Positions 20,036 to 29,602 of a DNA stretch of 64,000 nucleotides are shown here, piece after piece. This DNA is from CAXSBA01 sp965277105 (GTDB taxonomy: Bacteria; Spirochaetota; UBA12135; COTS27; CAXSBA01): NCBI GenBank assembly GCA_965277105.1, contig OZ255710.1:372001-436000 (forward strand), written 5' to 3'. Below the pieces are notes generated by a model. It had not been told where the DNA came from, did no database searches, and saw nothing but the letters and a program-made list of their open reading frames with translations. The position numbers and the translations under genes were made by a program. Position 1 is the stretch's first letter. Each line of letters starts with the position of its first letter.

Positions 20036-21229
20036 ATGAGTATAAAAATAACTGTTCCCGAAGCTGGAGAAAGTGTCAGCGAAGGAGAAATTAGTAAATG
20101 GTATAAAAAAAACAATGATTTAGTGGCAGCCGATGAGGTTGTTGCTGAGTTGGAAACCGAAAAGGCTTCTTTGGAAGTAAGGGCCCCGGAAGCCGGGAAA
20201 TTATTGATTAAAGTAGAAGAAGGTAGCAGTGTGACTATTGGTGAAGAGATTGGCGAAATAGTAGAGTCATCAGAAAAAGCAGAAACAAAAGATTCATCTC
20301 CTGCTTCTTCTCCCCAAGAATTAGCTCCTCAAGAAAGCGTTCATAGCAGCCCCTCAGTAAGAAGTAGCATTAGAGAAAATAATATCAACCCGCAAGACAT
20401 TACCCCAACTGGAAAAGGGGGAAGAATAACCCAAGAAGATTTAACTGCGTATAATTCAAAGCAGGAAGAAAGCCAAGTCGTTAAGCCAAGCCCTACTAGT
20501 TCTTTTAATGAAATTCCTCTTAGTGAAAATAGGGAGTCTAGGCGAGAGAAAATGAGTAAGATTAGAAGAACAATTGCTAATCGTCTACTTTCTACTAAAA
20601 ATAACACAGCCCTTTTAACCACTTTTAACGAAGTGGATATGAGCGCAGTAATGAAAATTCGTAAAAAATATAAAGACGAATTTAAAGAAAAACATCAAGT
20701 GGGGTTAGGCTATAATTCTTTTTTTATGAAAGCCGCTAGTTTAGCCTTAAAAGCTTTCCCCATTGTTAATTCAATTATTGATGGAGAAGAACTTATTTTT
20801 TTTAACTATGAAGATATTGGTATTGCAGTAGCCACTCCTAAGGGACTCGTAGTTCCAGTAGTTAGAGATGTGGGAAAGAAAAGTTTCATAGAGTTAGAAA
20901 AGTCTATTCTAAATTTTGCTTTAAAAGGTAGAGAAAATAAGCTAAGCTTAGCCGAAATGAGTGGGGGAACTTTCACCATCACCAACGGGGGGATTTTTGG
21001 GTCTATGCTTTCTACCCCTATTATTAATTATCCACAGTCAGCCATTTTGGGACTGCATAACATTGTTGAAAGGCCAGTAGTAGTTAGTGGAGAGATTGTC
21101 GTTAGACCGATTATGTATGTGGCTTTAACTTATGATCACCGGCAGATTGATGGAGAACAAGCGGTGCGGTTCTTAGTCCATATTAAAAAATCTATTGAAG
21201 ACCCGGCAAAGTTGATGCTAGGGCTTTAA
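20036..21229 (+). CDS. sucB: Dihydrolipoyllysine succinyltransferase, E2 of 2-oxoglutarate dehydrogenase (SucB)
   Basis: Core transferase of the complex. It has one lipoyl domain with the modified lysine at Lys43 (ELETEKASLEV), a Ser/Pro/Glu-rich linker, a peripheral-subunit-binding domain at about 103-142 (NNINPQDITPTGKGGRITQEDL), and a catalytic domain ending with the active-site YDHRQIDGEQA (about 365-375). 397 residues is typical for SucB. AGGA 7 bases before the ATG supports the start. Gene order sucA-sucB with SucA-type E1 fixes the substrate as 2-oxoglutarate rather than pyruvate. Confidence 0.95.
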   Translation: MSIKITVPEAGESVSEGEISKWYKKNNDLVAADEVVAELETEKASLEVRAPEAGKLLIKVEEGSSVTIGEEIGEIVESSEKAETKDSSPASSPQELAPQESVHSSPSVRSSIRENNINPQDITPTGKGGRITQEDLTAYNSKQEESQVVKPSPTSSFNEIPLSENRESRREKMSKIRRTIANRLLSTKNNTALLTTFNEVDMSAVMKIRKKYKDEFKEKHQVGLGYNSFFMKAASLALKAFPIVNSIIDGEELIFFNYEDIGIAVATPKGLVVPVVRDVGKKSFIELEKSILNFALKGRENKLSLAEMSGGTFTITNGGIFGSMLSTPIINYPQSAILGLHNIVERPVVVSGEIVVRPIMYVALTYDHRQIDGEQAVRFLVHIKKSIEDPAKLMLGL

Positions 21230-21326
21230 ATTTTTTAATCAGACTTATCATTTTTATTCCACAGTTTAGTACCCAGAAGCAGTTTTTAGTTGAGCGGTTT
21301 TAATCTTTAATTTTTCTAAGCCTTTT

Positions 21327-22010
21327 TTATATTTTTTTAATGATAAGTGCTTTAGCGGTTTTGTTACTGATAAAACTATTTTTTTTATTATTGATAATTA
21401 TTTCTAAGGAGTTATCAAAATCCATTCGAGAGGTAATTTTTATCTTACTCCCAAGGGCTATTTTAAGAGTGTTTAAATAATGCAGTAGTTCTTCGTTATC
21501 GGTAATCACCCTAACCAGCACTCCAGTTTCCCCTTTTTTTAAATGGGTTAAATTAATATTTTCTCGTTCATGTTCATCAATGGTTTCGATTTTTTCGTTC
21601 TTAGAGGGGATAGGGTCCCCATGGGGGTCAAATTTAGGAAAATCTAAAAACTCTTCTAATTTTTCAGTTAACTTTTCAGAATCAACGTGCTCTAATTGCT
21701 CGGCAATAGCATGAACTTCACTCCAGTTAAACTTAAGTTTTTCATACAAAAAGCATTCCCACAAGCGGTGCTTGCGTAAGAGTTCAATGGCTAGACGTTT
21801 CCCTTTTTCTAATAGCCGTACTCCTTTATAAGGCTCATATTTAATTAATTTTTTTTCTTCTAGTTTTTTTAACATGCTAGTAATCGAAGAAGATTTTAGT
21901 TTTAGTTGCTTGGTTAAATCATTTAAGGCAACTATCTTTTCCTTTCTTGAAAGCAGGAAAATATTCTTTAAATAATCCTCTTCTGATTTTGTGTTGGATT
22001 TTTTAAGCAT
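21327..22010 (-). CDS. DtxR/MntR-family metal-dependent transcriptional regulator
   Basis: A 227-residue repressor. The N-terminal winged helix is at about 8-68 (SEEDYLKNIFLL, then SSSITSMLKKLEEKKLIKYEPYKGVRLLEKG). The metal-binding and dimer domain has RKHRLWECFLYEKL (about 91-104), EVHAIAEQLEHVDSEKL (about 110-126) and the family-specific PHGDPIPS (about 139-146). A C-terminal SH3/FeoA-like domain (about 155-227) marks the long DtxR type. The ligands visible (His, Glu, Cys) fit Fe(II) or Mn(II) sensing, which sequence alone does not separate. No metal transporter lies nearby, so its targets are elsewhere. A TATAAT stands about 30 bases before the ATG. Confidence 0.9.
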   Translation of the reverse strand: MLKKSNTKSEEDYLKNIFLLSRKEKIVALNDLTKQLKLKSSSITSMLKKLEEKKLIKYEPYKGVRLLEKGKRLAIELLRKHRLWECFLYEKLKFNWSEVHAIAEQLEHVDSEKLTEKLEEFLDFPKFDPHGDPIPSKNEKIETIDEHERENINLTHLKKGETGVLVRVITDNEELLHYLNTLKIALGSKIKITSRMDFDNSLEIIINNKKNSFISNKTAKALIIKKI

Positions 22011-22154
22011 ATTATTTTGGTGTTTTAGTAATGAATAAATTATATAATCATATTGGACATTATGGAGCTTTTTCCACTAAAGCTAATTAATCGTAAATAA
22101 TGGTGAAAATTTATTAAATAAATTAATTAATCAAGTATTTTTAAAAAAATAATT

Positions 22155-23342
22155 CTATTTTAGGTAGTCTGTGAAATTAATCGCACTAACGATGGCTTTA
22201 ATTTTTTCATGATTAGTTTTAGGAGCAAGGATAGTCTTTAAACTATTTTTTTCTAAAAAATCATCTTTATGGATAGGCAGTAAGATTGTGTTTTTATCTT
22301 GAAGTTTTTCTTGGGTTTTTCCGGTTACAATGAAAAGTTTTTTATTGTCAAAAGGCTTTACTAAATCAATCATTTTTCCCACTACCTTACCCATATAACT
22401 TTGCTGATCAAAATTACCTTCACCAGTGAAAATAAAGTTACTCTTTTTTATAAGATTTTGCAATCTTCCCGCTTTAGCAATATAATCAAACCCTGAAATT
22501 ATCTTCCCCGATAGTATTAGCAAAGCGTAACCCAAACCTCCAGCAGCTCCCGAACCATTTAGTAAGTGCTTTTTTTTTAAAGCAGGGTATTTTTGGAATG
22601 CCTCTACTAGGTGCTCCATTTGTTTTTCTGCCATTTGCAGATCTTCTGTTTTTAGAGGGCGGTGATTTTTTTGCCGAGCGAAAACAAAAGTCGCACCTTT
22701 CTCTCCTAGTAATTGATTTTCTACATCTGCTAAAATAATGATTTTCACTCCTTTGATTTTTTGTAAAACCGGATTTAAATCAATTTTTTTTATCGAAGAA
22801 AAATGCTGGGGTTTTACTTGGTTAGAATTTTTTTTAGAAGAATTTAAACTTATTTTCGCCCCCAAAGCCTGAAGCATTCCTAGCCCTCCATCATTAGTTG
22901 CGCTTCCACCTAGAGTGATGATTATTTTCCGGTATTTTTTTTGAATAAGTTTATTGATGATTTCTCCTAGAGGATAACTAGTCGTGTTATAAATACTTCT
23001 TTTACTTAAGGGGATTAACTCTAACCCGCAAGCTTTAGCCGATTCAACTATAGCTAGTTTTTTTTGAGAGTTAATGGCTAGCTTGACTTTCATTTTTTCT
23101 TTTTTAGTCATTAGCGGATGAGTAGTTTGATAATAAGTGATTTTAGCTTGCTCGAGATTTTTTAAAACTTCCAAACTTCCCTCACCGCCATCGCTTAAAG
23201 GGAATAATAATTTCTTGGTTTTATTTTTTAAGGTAATAGGATTTTTATTTAGGCCTTCTTGAATTGCCTTAGTTACTTCTTTAGCTGTTAAGCAGTTTTT
23301 AAAAGAATCAGGAGCAATTAAAAAATTATAACGAAGGAGCAT
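22155..23342 (-). CDS. Glycerate kinase (GlxK/GarK family)
   Basis: Phosphorylates D-glycerate with ATP. The family signatures are PDSFKNCLTAKEV (about 10-22), FPLSDGGEGSLEVL (about 46-59), TLGGSATNDGGLGMLQALG (about 142-160), ILADVENQLLGEKGATFVFARQK (split over about 200-225) and FTGEGNFDQQSYMGKV (about 310-325). 395 residues is normal. It stands alone on its strand, 144 bases from the regulator upstream of which it lies; no glyoxylate or glycerate pathway genes are adjacent, and the product may be 2- or 3-phosphoglycerate. Confidence 0.92.
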   Translation of the reverse strand: MLLRYNFLIAPDSFKNCLTAKEVTKAIQEGLNKNPITLKNKTKKLLFPLSDGGEGSLEVLKNLEQAKITYYQTTHPLMTKKEKMKVKLAINSQKKLAIVESAKACGLELIPLSKRSIYNTTSYPLGEIINKLIQKKYRKIIITLGGSATNDGGLGMLQALGAKISLNSSKKNSNQVKPQHFSSIKKIDLNPVLQKIKGVKIIILADVENQLLGEKGATFVFARQKNHRPLKTEDLQMAEKQMEHLVEAFQKYPALKKKHLLNGSGAAGGLGYALLILSGKIISGFDYIAKAGRLQNLIKKSNFIFTGEGNFDQQSYMGKVVGKMIDLVKPFDNKKLFIVTGKTQEKLQDKNTILLPIHKDDFLEKNSLKTILAPKTNHEKIKAIVSAINFTDYLK

Positions 23343-23507
23343 AAAATATCTATTTTATTGAACATAACAATGCATAATAATAAAAGTACGTAGAAAATAT
23401 TTGACTACATAAATATTATATTACATAAAATAATTAATTATTGTTTTTTAAATTTATGATACACTATCACTAATTTACTCATAATGTTTTAGTATTTGTA
23501 ATTTTTA

Positions 23508-24653
23508 GTGATTTTATTTTTTCGAATTTTAGTTTACTTTTCTTTTTTAATTGTTCCTCTTTTTTTATTTTTTCTTGGTTACCAGCAAAGCTATAGAGCC
23601 TTAGTTGTGACTAATAACTGGTTCCAAAATTTTAATGAAAATATTGTTTTAAAAAGAGATGAAAAATTTATTGAAAGGGTGGATGAGGTTGTCTTTCAAA
23701 AAAAAAATTACCATTACCAAGATAAATTGGCTTATTATAACAAAGCAGGAGAAATTAGTTATCAGTTGAATCTCGATAATAATAATTTTTTTTCGGCTTC
23801 GGATGAGTATTACGTCTTGTATCAAAAGGTAGGTGATAAGATAGAGTTTTATGATAAATTGGGAGATAAAAAATGGTCACTCAATACTTTTTCTTATCCG
23901 TATCTTTCTCCTTTAAATAACCTTATTTTGCTAATGAGTACTGATAACAGTACAATTTCCTTTTACGATATTAATAAAAATTTGCTATTGGATAAAAGTT
24001 ACTTAGGTTCTTTAATTACTGACTTCCAGTTTTCTCATTTCGATGGTTCTTTATTTTTAGGGACTATCGAAGGAAGGTTATATTATTATAATTATTTAGG
24101 GGAGTTAAAGTTTTTTGAAAAATTAGAAAATAGTCGATTTAATTACATTAAAACAGTGGCTGCTTCAAAAAACGGTAATTATCTGCTATCGATTAGCGGA
24201 CTCCAACCAGAATATTTAACCCTTTTCAATAAAAACGGAATAGTAGTTTGGCAAAAAAAAACTTTAGTTGAGAGAAGAAAAAAATCTTTTCCTTATATCG
24301 ATGAATCAAATTCTAAGCTTTATGATATAAGGAATAATCATATTCATATCCTTAATTTGGAAAACGGAGAGCCTCAAAATATTATTTATTTGCCTTACTT
24401 TGATGAGGAAATTCGCTACTCTTTAATGGATTCTAACCAAGACTATTTTGGCGTGGTTTTAGTTGGCCTCACTAAAAGAATTTTTTTACTTTATAACCAG
24501 CAGTTAGAAGTTGTCTGGAAAAAAGAATTCACGGATGATTTTTTGACTTATGTGGAAGTTACACCATTACTACTAAAAGAAGATAGCCAGACATTTGATA
24601 TCCTTCTCCATAGCAATGAAGGAATCTACTTTTATAATGCTAGGGTTGATTAG
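23508..24653 (+). CDS. Membrane-anchored protein with propeller-like repeats, function unknown
   Basis: A 381-residue protein with one N-terminal transmembrane helix (about residues 3-24) and then a large domain, most likely periplasmic. The domain shows repeating beta-rich segments of about 40 residues with GxLYYYNYLGELK, FNKNGIVVWQKK and YNQQLEVVWKKEF, reminiscent of WD40 or PQQ-like beta-propeller blades. Similar proteins are found in spirochaetes as uncharacterised genes; I do not recognise a specific family. GTG start; no Shine-Dalgarno. Divergent from glycerate kinase and convergent (3-base gap) with the GT25 gene. Confidence 0.6.
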   Translation: MILFFRILVYFSFLIVPLFLFFLGYQQSYRALVVTNNWFQNFNENIVLKRDEKFIERVDEVVFQKKNYHYQDKLAYYNKAGEISYQLNLDNNNFFSASDEYYVLYQKVGDKIEFYDKLGDKKWSLNTFSYPYLSPLNNLILLMSTDNSTISFYDINKNLLLDKSYLGSLITDFQFSHFDGSLFLGTIEGRLYYYNYLGELKFFEKLENSRFNYIKTVAASKNGNYLLSISGLQPEYLTLFNKNGIVVWQKKTLVERRKKSFPYIDESNSKLYDIRNNHIHILNLENGEPQNIIYLPYFDEEIRYSLMDSNQDYFGVVLVGLTKRIFLLYNQQLEVVWKKEFTDDFLTYVEVTPLLLKEDSQTFDILLHSNEGIYFYNARVD

Positions 24654-24656
24654 TGG

Positions 24657-25433
24657 TTAGTTGAAGAAATTTTTTCTTAAGTAAAAGTTTACTTTATGAA
24701 AAAGATAAATAAATTTTATTTTAACTTTTTTATAGAAATGGTTGACTCTTCTCATAGTACTTTTTTTAGCAAGAGGATCTAATAAAGAATCAAATTTTCC
24801 GTTATAACTATTTTGCTCAGCGATAGTCGGATGAGCCCAATAAATATTAATCAAATCTTTTTTCGCTAAAGCAGTCTGCATCCAGTCAATAGGAAAATAA
24901 CATTTTTTTTCTTTTATATATTTCACTATATTATGAGCACATTCATAGCTAATTAAAGCAGCTCCAGTTCCTCTTTGAGAGGATTGTTTGTAATATAAAT
25001 AAACACCTTTCTTAGGCCTAGTCACAATGTAAAGCGAGCTATTTTCCAAAGAAATTAAATAGTTAGTTAAATTCCTCTTCTTAATTTCTACTGAGATTTT
25101 ATTTAAAAAAGTTAAGAAATCATCATGTAAAACAATGTCGTCCTCAAAAATTATTGCTTGCTTGATTTTTTTTTTGATTATTTTTTCATAAACTAAAATA
25201 TGTTTATAAGCACAAGAAGTTTTGGGAGAAACTTCTCCCATAAATTCATTAGTAATGTTAGAAAAATATTTCTTTAAAACCTGAGGTGTTAGATCTTCTT
25301 GATTGCCATCTAGAACAAACTCGAAAGATAAATCCTTTTTTGCAAGTTCTTTTTCAATATGTTTTCTTCTTTCTTGGTTGCCTGAGTGAATAACAAATAT
25401 TGGGATACTTTTTTGGTTTTTTTTTGAACTCAT
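24657..25433 (-). CDS. Glycosyltransferase family 25 (LPS/oligosaccharide) protein
   Basis: A 258-residue cytoplasmic sugar transferase. The N-terminal SIPIFVIHSGNQERRKHIEKEL is the GT25 start pattern, AYKHILVYEKII (about 78-89) the conserved mid motif, and IIFEDDIVLHDDF (about 95-107) holds the EDD metal and sugar-nucleotide site. RGTGAALISYECA (about 152-164) and PIDWMQTAL (about 177-185) also fit. The family usually adds galactose or related sugars to lipo-oligosaccharide. It is a single gene without neighbours of the LPS pathway. A TGCTATAAT promoter lies upstream. Confidence 0.85.
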   Translation of the reverse strand: MSSKKNQKSIPIFVIHSGNQERRKHIEKELAKKDLSFEFVLDGNQEDLTPQVLKKYFSNITNEFMGEVSPKTSCAYKHILVYEKIIKKKIKQAIIFEDDIVLHDDFLTFLNKISVEIKKRNLTNYLISLENSSLYIVTRPKKGVYLYYKQSSQRGTGAALISYECAHNIVKYIKEKKCYFPIDWMQTALAKKDLINIYWAHPTIAEQNSYNGKFDSLLDPLAKKSTMRRVNHFYKKVKIKFIYLFHKVNFYLRKNFFN

Positions 25434-25466
25434 TTTAAATAAAAAAAGATATCAAATATAACTTAT

Positions 25467-25475
25467 ATTATAGCA
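25467..25475 (-). promoter_or_regulatory. Extended -10 promoter element for the GT25 gene
   Basis: Minus-strand TGCTATAAT, a perfect extended -10, about 33 bases before the ATG of the glycosyltransferase. It lies in the 133-bp divergent spacer shared with tpx, where the plus strand has TATAAT at 25528-25533. Confidence 0.45.
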
Positions 25476-25566
25476 TAAAAGTATACTCATGCTTTTTTTA
25501 ATACCTTATTTAGTTTGAATAATATAGTATAATTTTATTATATAAAAAAATAGGAGAATAAATTTT

Positions 25567-26064
25567 ATGGCTCAAACACATCTTAGAAGTAATCCAGTAA
25601 ATACTAATGGAGAATTGCCTACAGTAAGAAATAATGCCCCCGATTTTGAATTAGTGCAAAAAGACTTAACTAATGCCACTTTAGCGAGCTTTAAAGGGAA
25701 AAAAAAGATCTTAAATATTTTCCCTTCAATTGATACCTCCACGTGTTCGACTTCCGTTAAAACTTTTAATGAGGAAATTAAAAAGTTTAATAACGTTATC
25801 GTTATCAATATCTCTAAAGACCTGCCTTTTGCCCAAACAAGGTTTTGCGATTCTTTTGCTGTAGAAAACGGGACTTTCTTATCTGCTTTTAGAGGTGATT
25901 TTGCTCAAGATTATGGAGTAGAGCTTTTGGATTCTCCTTTAGCTGGGTTATGCGCTAGGGCCGTTGTTTTGGTAGATGAAAATGATATTGTTCTCTATCA
26001 TGAATTGGTCTCAGAAATATCTAATGAACCTAACTATCAAAAAGTGTTATCGTTTCTTACTTAA
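25567..26064 (+). CDS. tpx: Thiol peroxidase Tpx
   Basis: Atypical 2-Cys peroxiredoxin that reduces hydroperoxides with thioredoxin. The peroxidatic cysteine is in FPSIDTSTCSTSV (about 57-69) and the resolving cysteine in FAQTRFCDSF (about 86-95), the Tpx spacing. The conserved GxLPxVxxxAPDF start is seen as NGELPTVRNNAPDF. 165 residues is the family length. AGGAGA about 10 bases before the ATG supports the start, and TATAAT at 25528-25533 is the likely -10. A separate gene, with mtaB 38 bases downstream on the same strand. Confidence 0.95.
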   Translation: MAQTHLRSNPVNTNGELPTVRNNAPDFELVQKDLTNATLASFKGKKKILNIFPSIDTSTCSTSVKTFNEEIKKFNNVIVINISKDLPFAQTRFCDSFAVENGTFLSAFRGDFAQDYGVELLDSPLAGLCARAVVLVDENDIVLYHELVSEISNEPNYQKVLSFLT

Positions 26065-26102
26065 AAAGTATTTCTAATAATTTTTTTTAATTTTGGTGAC
26101 TG

Positions 26103-27488
26103 ATGTTTTTTCATTATAAAAATTTAGGGTGTAAAGTCAATCAAATTGAAAGCGAAAAAATTGCTAAGGACTTAACCAGGTTAGGGTATAAGTTTACTAG
26201 GAAAATAGAGGAAAGTGATTTTGTCGTCATTAACACTTGCACCGTTACCGAAAAAGCTGATAAAAAATCTTGGCAGGTTATTAAAAAATGTAATCGTCAA
26301 GCAAGCTTAAAAAAAATTTTTATCACGGGTTGTTATAGTGAACTGGAAAAAGATCTTCCAGAAAGGCTTTCTGATAAAAACGTTATTATCGCTCAAAGTA
26401 AAAAAAATGATTTAGCGACTATTGTTGATGATATACTCCGGCTTCAATTTGGCTATAAAAGTCACGTGCCAGATTATGCCAATAAGTGGGAGGCCTTTAA
26501 AAGCTCTCGGATATTCACTCATCATTTAAATAACGATCAAGATAGCTTTTTCAAATACCAACGAGCCTTTTTAAAAATCCAAGATGGGTGCAATGCTTTT
26601 TGCACTTATTGTCGAATTCCCTTTGCTAGAGGGGCTCCGGTTTCTCGGTCTGCTCAAGACATTTTGCAGCAGGTAAAGCAGTTAGATAGGAAAAAAACCA
26701 GCGAAATTGTTTTAACTGGAATTAACATTGGCACCTACTTTGATAAAAAAAACGAGCTTTCTTTTGGGCAATTAGTAGAAGAGATTTTAAGCCTTTGTTC
26801 TTTTAGTAAAATTCGAATTTCCTCTTTAGAGCCTCAATCCATAAAAGAAGACTTCTTAAAAAATCTAGGCCATAAAAATTTACTTCCCCATTTTCATTTG
26901 CCTTTACAAGGCAGTAGTAATCGTATTTTAAAGCTGATGAAACGACGTTATCAAACAAAAGATTTTAAAGCATTACTTGATTATATTCGGCTTCATGATC
27001 CTTTTTTTTCTATTTCTACTGATGTTATCGTTGGTTTCCCGGGAGAAAGCGAAGAAGAATTTCAAGAAGGCCTACAGTTTATTCGAAGTTGTCGTTTTTC
27101 TAAGATTCACGTTTTCCCTTTTTCTTTTCGCCCGCTTAGCCCGTTAGCTGATAATGCATTATTAAAAAAAGTTGCTCCTAAAGTGATTAAAAGAAGGATA
27201 AGCGTTTTGCAGGCGTTATCGGAAGAGTTATTCTTAAAGCATACAAAAAAACTCCAAGAGATTAAACAACGTTTTGTATTAGAAGAGCTGATTGATTCCA
27301 CCGCTTTTACTTTTTATAACCAGAATAGTTCTCTTTCTTACCCTTTGGAAAAATATGATTTTTTTAAGGGGACTACCGATTATTACGTAAAAGGGGTTCT
27401 GCCGGTTTTAAAAAACTCCAAGAAAGAAGGCGATATTAGTCAGGTGGTTATTCATTCTTTAAGCCCTTTAGTTTTTCATTCCCTTTAG
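26103..27488 (+). CDS. mtaB: tRNA t6A37 methylthiotransferase MtaB
   Basis: Radical-SAM enzyme that adds a methylthio group to t6A37 of tRNA. The N-terminal UPF0004 domain opens with NLGCKVNQIESEKI, typical of MtaB rather than MiaB or RimO, and holds INTCTVTEKADKKS (about 44-57). The radical-SAM cysteines are in DGCNAFCTYCRIPFARG (about 162-178). FHLPLQGSSNRILKLMKRRY and VIVGFPGESEEEF follow, then a short TRAM-like tail. 461 residues. Its 3' end overlaps the convergent pgi gene by 41 bases, so the last 13 codons are shared in antisense. Confidence 0.94.
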   Translation: MFFHYKNLGCKVNQIESEKIAKDLTRLGYKFTRKIEESDFVVINTCTVTEKADKKSWQVIKKCNRQASLKKIFITGCYSELEKDLPERLSDKNVIIAQSKKNDLATIVDDILRLQFGYKSHVPDYANKWEAFKSSRIFTHHLNNDQDSFFKYQRAFLKIQDGCNAFCTYCRIPFARGAPVSRSAQDILQQVKQLDRKKTSEIVLTGINIGTYFDKKNELSFGQLVEEILSLCSFSKIRISSLEPQSIKEDFLKNLGHKNLLPHFHLPLQGSSNRILKLMKRRYQTKDFKALLDYIRLHDPFFSISTDVIVGFPGESEEEFQEGLQFIRSCRFSKIHVFPFSFRPLSPLADNALLKKVAPKVIKRRISVLQALSEELFLKHTKKLQEIKQRFVLEELIDSTAFTFYNQNSSLSYPLEKYDFFKGTTDYYVKGVLPVLKNSKKEGDISQVVIHSLSPLVFHSL

Positions 27489-29100
27489 TTTTTTGTTTTA
27501 GCGAGTTTATTTCCTGCACTAGCCCGTAAGTGGAACTAGAAAACTCTCGGTCGCCTTGAGGATTTTTTTGTAGTAGATTTTCTATTTTGGTAGCAATTTT
27601 TTTGCCTAACTCCACGCCCCATTGATCAAAGCTGTTAATATCCCAAAAAACTCCCTGAGTAAATATTTTATGCTCGTAAAGGGCAATGATATACCCTAGT
27701 GTTTTTGGATCAAGTTTTTCTAGTAAGATAGTCGTTGAAGGTTTGTTACCTTTAAATAGCCGATGAGAGATTAATCCTAGAGGAAATGATTGATTATTCG
27801 GATTTTTTAAAAATTCTTCTTGGGTTAGTCCTGTTGCTAATGCTTCGCTTTGGGCTAGCATATTAGCTAGTAGGATTTTTTGATGATTAGCAAAAGTATT
27901 TTTAACTTGTTTAATCCCAATAAAGTCAGCTGTAAAAGCATGGGGACCTTGGTGAAGAGATTGATAAAATGAATGCTGTCCAGTCGTCCCCACTTCGCCC
28001 CAAATAAAAGGCCCAGTGGAGTAGTCTGTTGATAGTCCTTGTTGGGTAATACTCTTCCCATTAGATTCCATATCGAGTTGTTGAAGATAGTTAGGTAAAA
28101 ACTTAAGGTAATGGCAGTAAGGAAGAATAAGTTGATTAGGATTATTTAAAAAGTTAATTTGCCAAATCCCTAAAGCTGCTAAAATAACCGGAAGATTTTT
28201 AGAAAAAGGGGTGCTTCTAAAATGTTCATCCATCTCTTCAGCCCCTTGGAGGAGTTTTTGAAAAAACTGGTAACCCAAACCTAGCATAATGACGAATCCT
28301 ACCGAAGAGAAAAGCGAAAAACGTCCGCCTATATAGTCCCCAAAGTGAAGAATATTTTTAGGAACAATTCCAAAGTCCGTCGCCGCTTTTTTGTTAGCAG
28401 TAACTGCTAAAAAGTTTTTCATAATATTTTTTTGGGGGAATTGTTTTTTGAGCCATTTTTTTATAGTTATAGCATTAGTCAGAGTTTCAATTGTCGTAAA
28501 ACTTTTAGAAACCAAAACAAAAAGTGTGGTCTGCGGATTAATTTTTTTCAAAACCGTTTGAGTCTCAATCCCGTCAATATTAGCAATAAAATGACAGCGC
28601 AAGTGATTACGGTAAGGAGTAAGAGCTTCTAAAGCTAACTTAATCCCTAGGTAAGAACCACCAATCCCAATATTAACCACGTCACTAATGGGCTTCTTTG
28701 TAAATCCTAAATATTTACCTTGGATGATGCTATTACTAAGCGCTTTCATATCTTGCAGTTGCTTTTGAATATTTAGTCTAATGGATTTATCTTTTACTTG
28801 AGGGTTTTTAAAGTCTCTTAAAGCAGTATGTAAAACAGCACGATTTTCAGTGAAGTTAATTTTTTCTCCTTGAAACATGGCATTAATTTTTTTTTTTAAA
28901 TGCCTTTTATGAAAAAGTTTGAAGATTAACGATAAAGATTTTTCGCTAATATTGTTTTTGGAATAATCAAGTAAGAGGTATTTGTTTTTTAAAGAAAATT
29001 TTTCAAAGCGTTCATTGTCTTGAAAAAACTCTCTTAAGCTTTTATTTTTTTGGGCATTGTGCACTAACTGTTGCCATTCAACTGTTTGATTAATTTTCAT
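27448..29100 (-). CDS. pgi: Glucose-6-phosphate isomerase
   Basis: Interconverts glucose-6-phosphate and fructose-6-phosphate. Signatures include NIGIGGSYLGIKLALEAL (about 141-158), LFVLVSKSFTTIETLTNA (about 203-220), DYIGGRFSLFSSVGFV (about 255-270), WGEVGTTGQHSFYQSLHQG (about 351-369) and the C-terminal FDQWGVELGKKIA (about 497-509). 550 residues is the length of the large bacterial form. It starts inside the end of ogt (11-base overlap) and ends 41 bases inside mtaB. With the hexokinase near 61 kb it supplies the first two glycolytic steps. Confidence 0.96.
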   Translation of the reverse strand: MKINQTVEWQQLVHNAQKNKSLREFFQDNERFEKFSLKNKYLLLDYSKNNISEKSLSLIFKLFHKRHLKKKINAMFQGEKINFTENRAVLHTALRDFKNPQVKDKSIRLNIQKQLQDMKALSNSIIQGKYLGFTKKPISDVVNIGIGGSYLGIKLALEALTPYRNHLRCHFIANIDGIETQTVLKKINPQTTLFVLVSKSFTTIETLTNAITIKKWLKKQFPQKNIMKNFLAVTANKKAATDFGIVPKNILHFGDYIGGRFSLFSSVGFVIMLGLGYQFFQKLLQGAEEMDEHFRSTPFSKNLPVILAALGIWQINFLNNPNQLILPYCHYLKFLPNYLQQLDMESNGKSITQQGLSTDYSTGPFIWGEVGTTGQHSFYQSLHQGPHAFTADFIGIKQVKNTFANHQKILLANMLAQSEALATGLTQEEFLKNPNNQSFPLGLISHRLFKGNKPSTTILLEKLDPKTLGYIIALYEHKIFTQGVFWDINSFDQWGVELGKKIATKIENLLQKNPQGDREFSSSTYGLVQEINSLKQKTKGNEKLKGLKNE

Positions 29101-29602
29101 TTTTAAATGTTACCCCTTCATGATGCAATAAATATTTTTTAATATTTTCTCCACCACTGTAGTGGCCTACTTGATTTTTTTTATGGTGGAGGACTCGATG
29201 ACAAGGGATAATAATGCTTAAAGGATTTTTACCTACGGCGCTTCCTACTGCTCGGCAAGCTTTGGGGTTATGAATTTTTTTAGCTATACTTAAATAGCTA
29301 GTGGTTTTGCCTAAAGGAATTTTACTAATCTCTCGCCATACTTTTTTTTGGAACTCGGTTCCTATGATAATTTCGAAAGGGATATTAAGGGTTTGTTGAT
29401 TATGAAAATATTTTTTTAATTCTTTTCCGATGAATGAAGATTTTTTTTTAGCAAGTGAATATTTTTTTTGAGTAGTAATTTTTTCAAGCCAAGGTTTATT
29501 ACTAGAGGTATAAAGTACCATTAGTAGTTTTTCTTGTTGATTAAAATAGTAGTTGAATTGAATGATGTTATATTGAAATGGATAGTAGAAAATTTTTTCC
29601 AT
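29090..29602 (-). CDS. ogt: Methylated-DNA-protein-cysteine methyltransferase
   Basis: Suicide repair protein that takes methyl groups from O6-methylguanine. The acceptor cysteine is in IIIPCHRVL (about 132-140), preceded by PKACRAVGSAVGKNPL, which holds the DNA-binding helix and arginine finger, and followed by GHYSGGENIKKYLLHHEG. The N-terminal domain (about 1-80) is the short, variable Ogt type with no Ada regulator fused. 170 residues is normal. The end overlaps pgi by 11 bases, so repair and glycolysis genes share a transcript here. Confidence 0.92.
   Translation of the reverse strand: MEKIFYYPFQYNIIQFNYYFNQQEKLLMVLYTSSNKPWLEKITTQKKYSLAKKKSSFIGKELKKYFHNQQTLNIPFEIIIGTEFQKKVWREISKIPLGKTTSYLSIAKKIHNPKACRAVGSAVGKNPLSIIIPCHRVLHHKKNQVGHYSGGENIKKYLLHHEGVTFKNEN

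Noticed and set aside
21243..21348. Inverted pair ACTTATCATT / AATGATAAGT as terminator after sucB
   Set aside because: The arms are 86 bases apart, the second lies in the regulator coding end, and no T-run follows directly.
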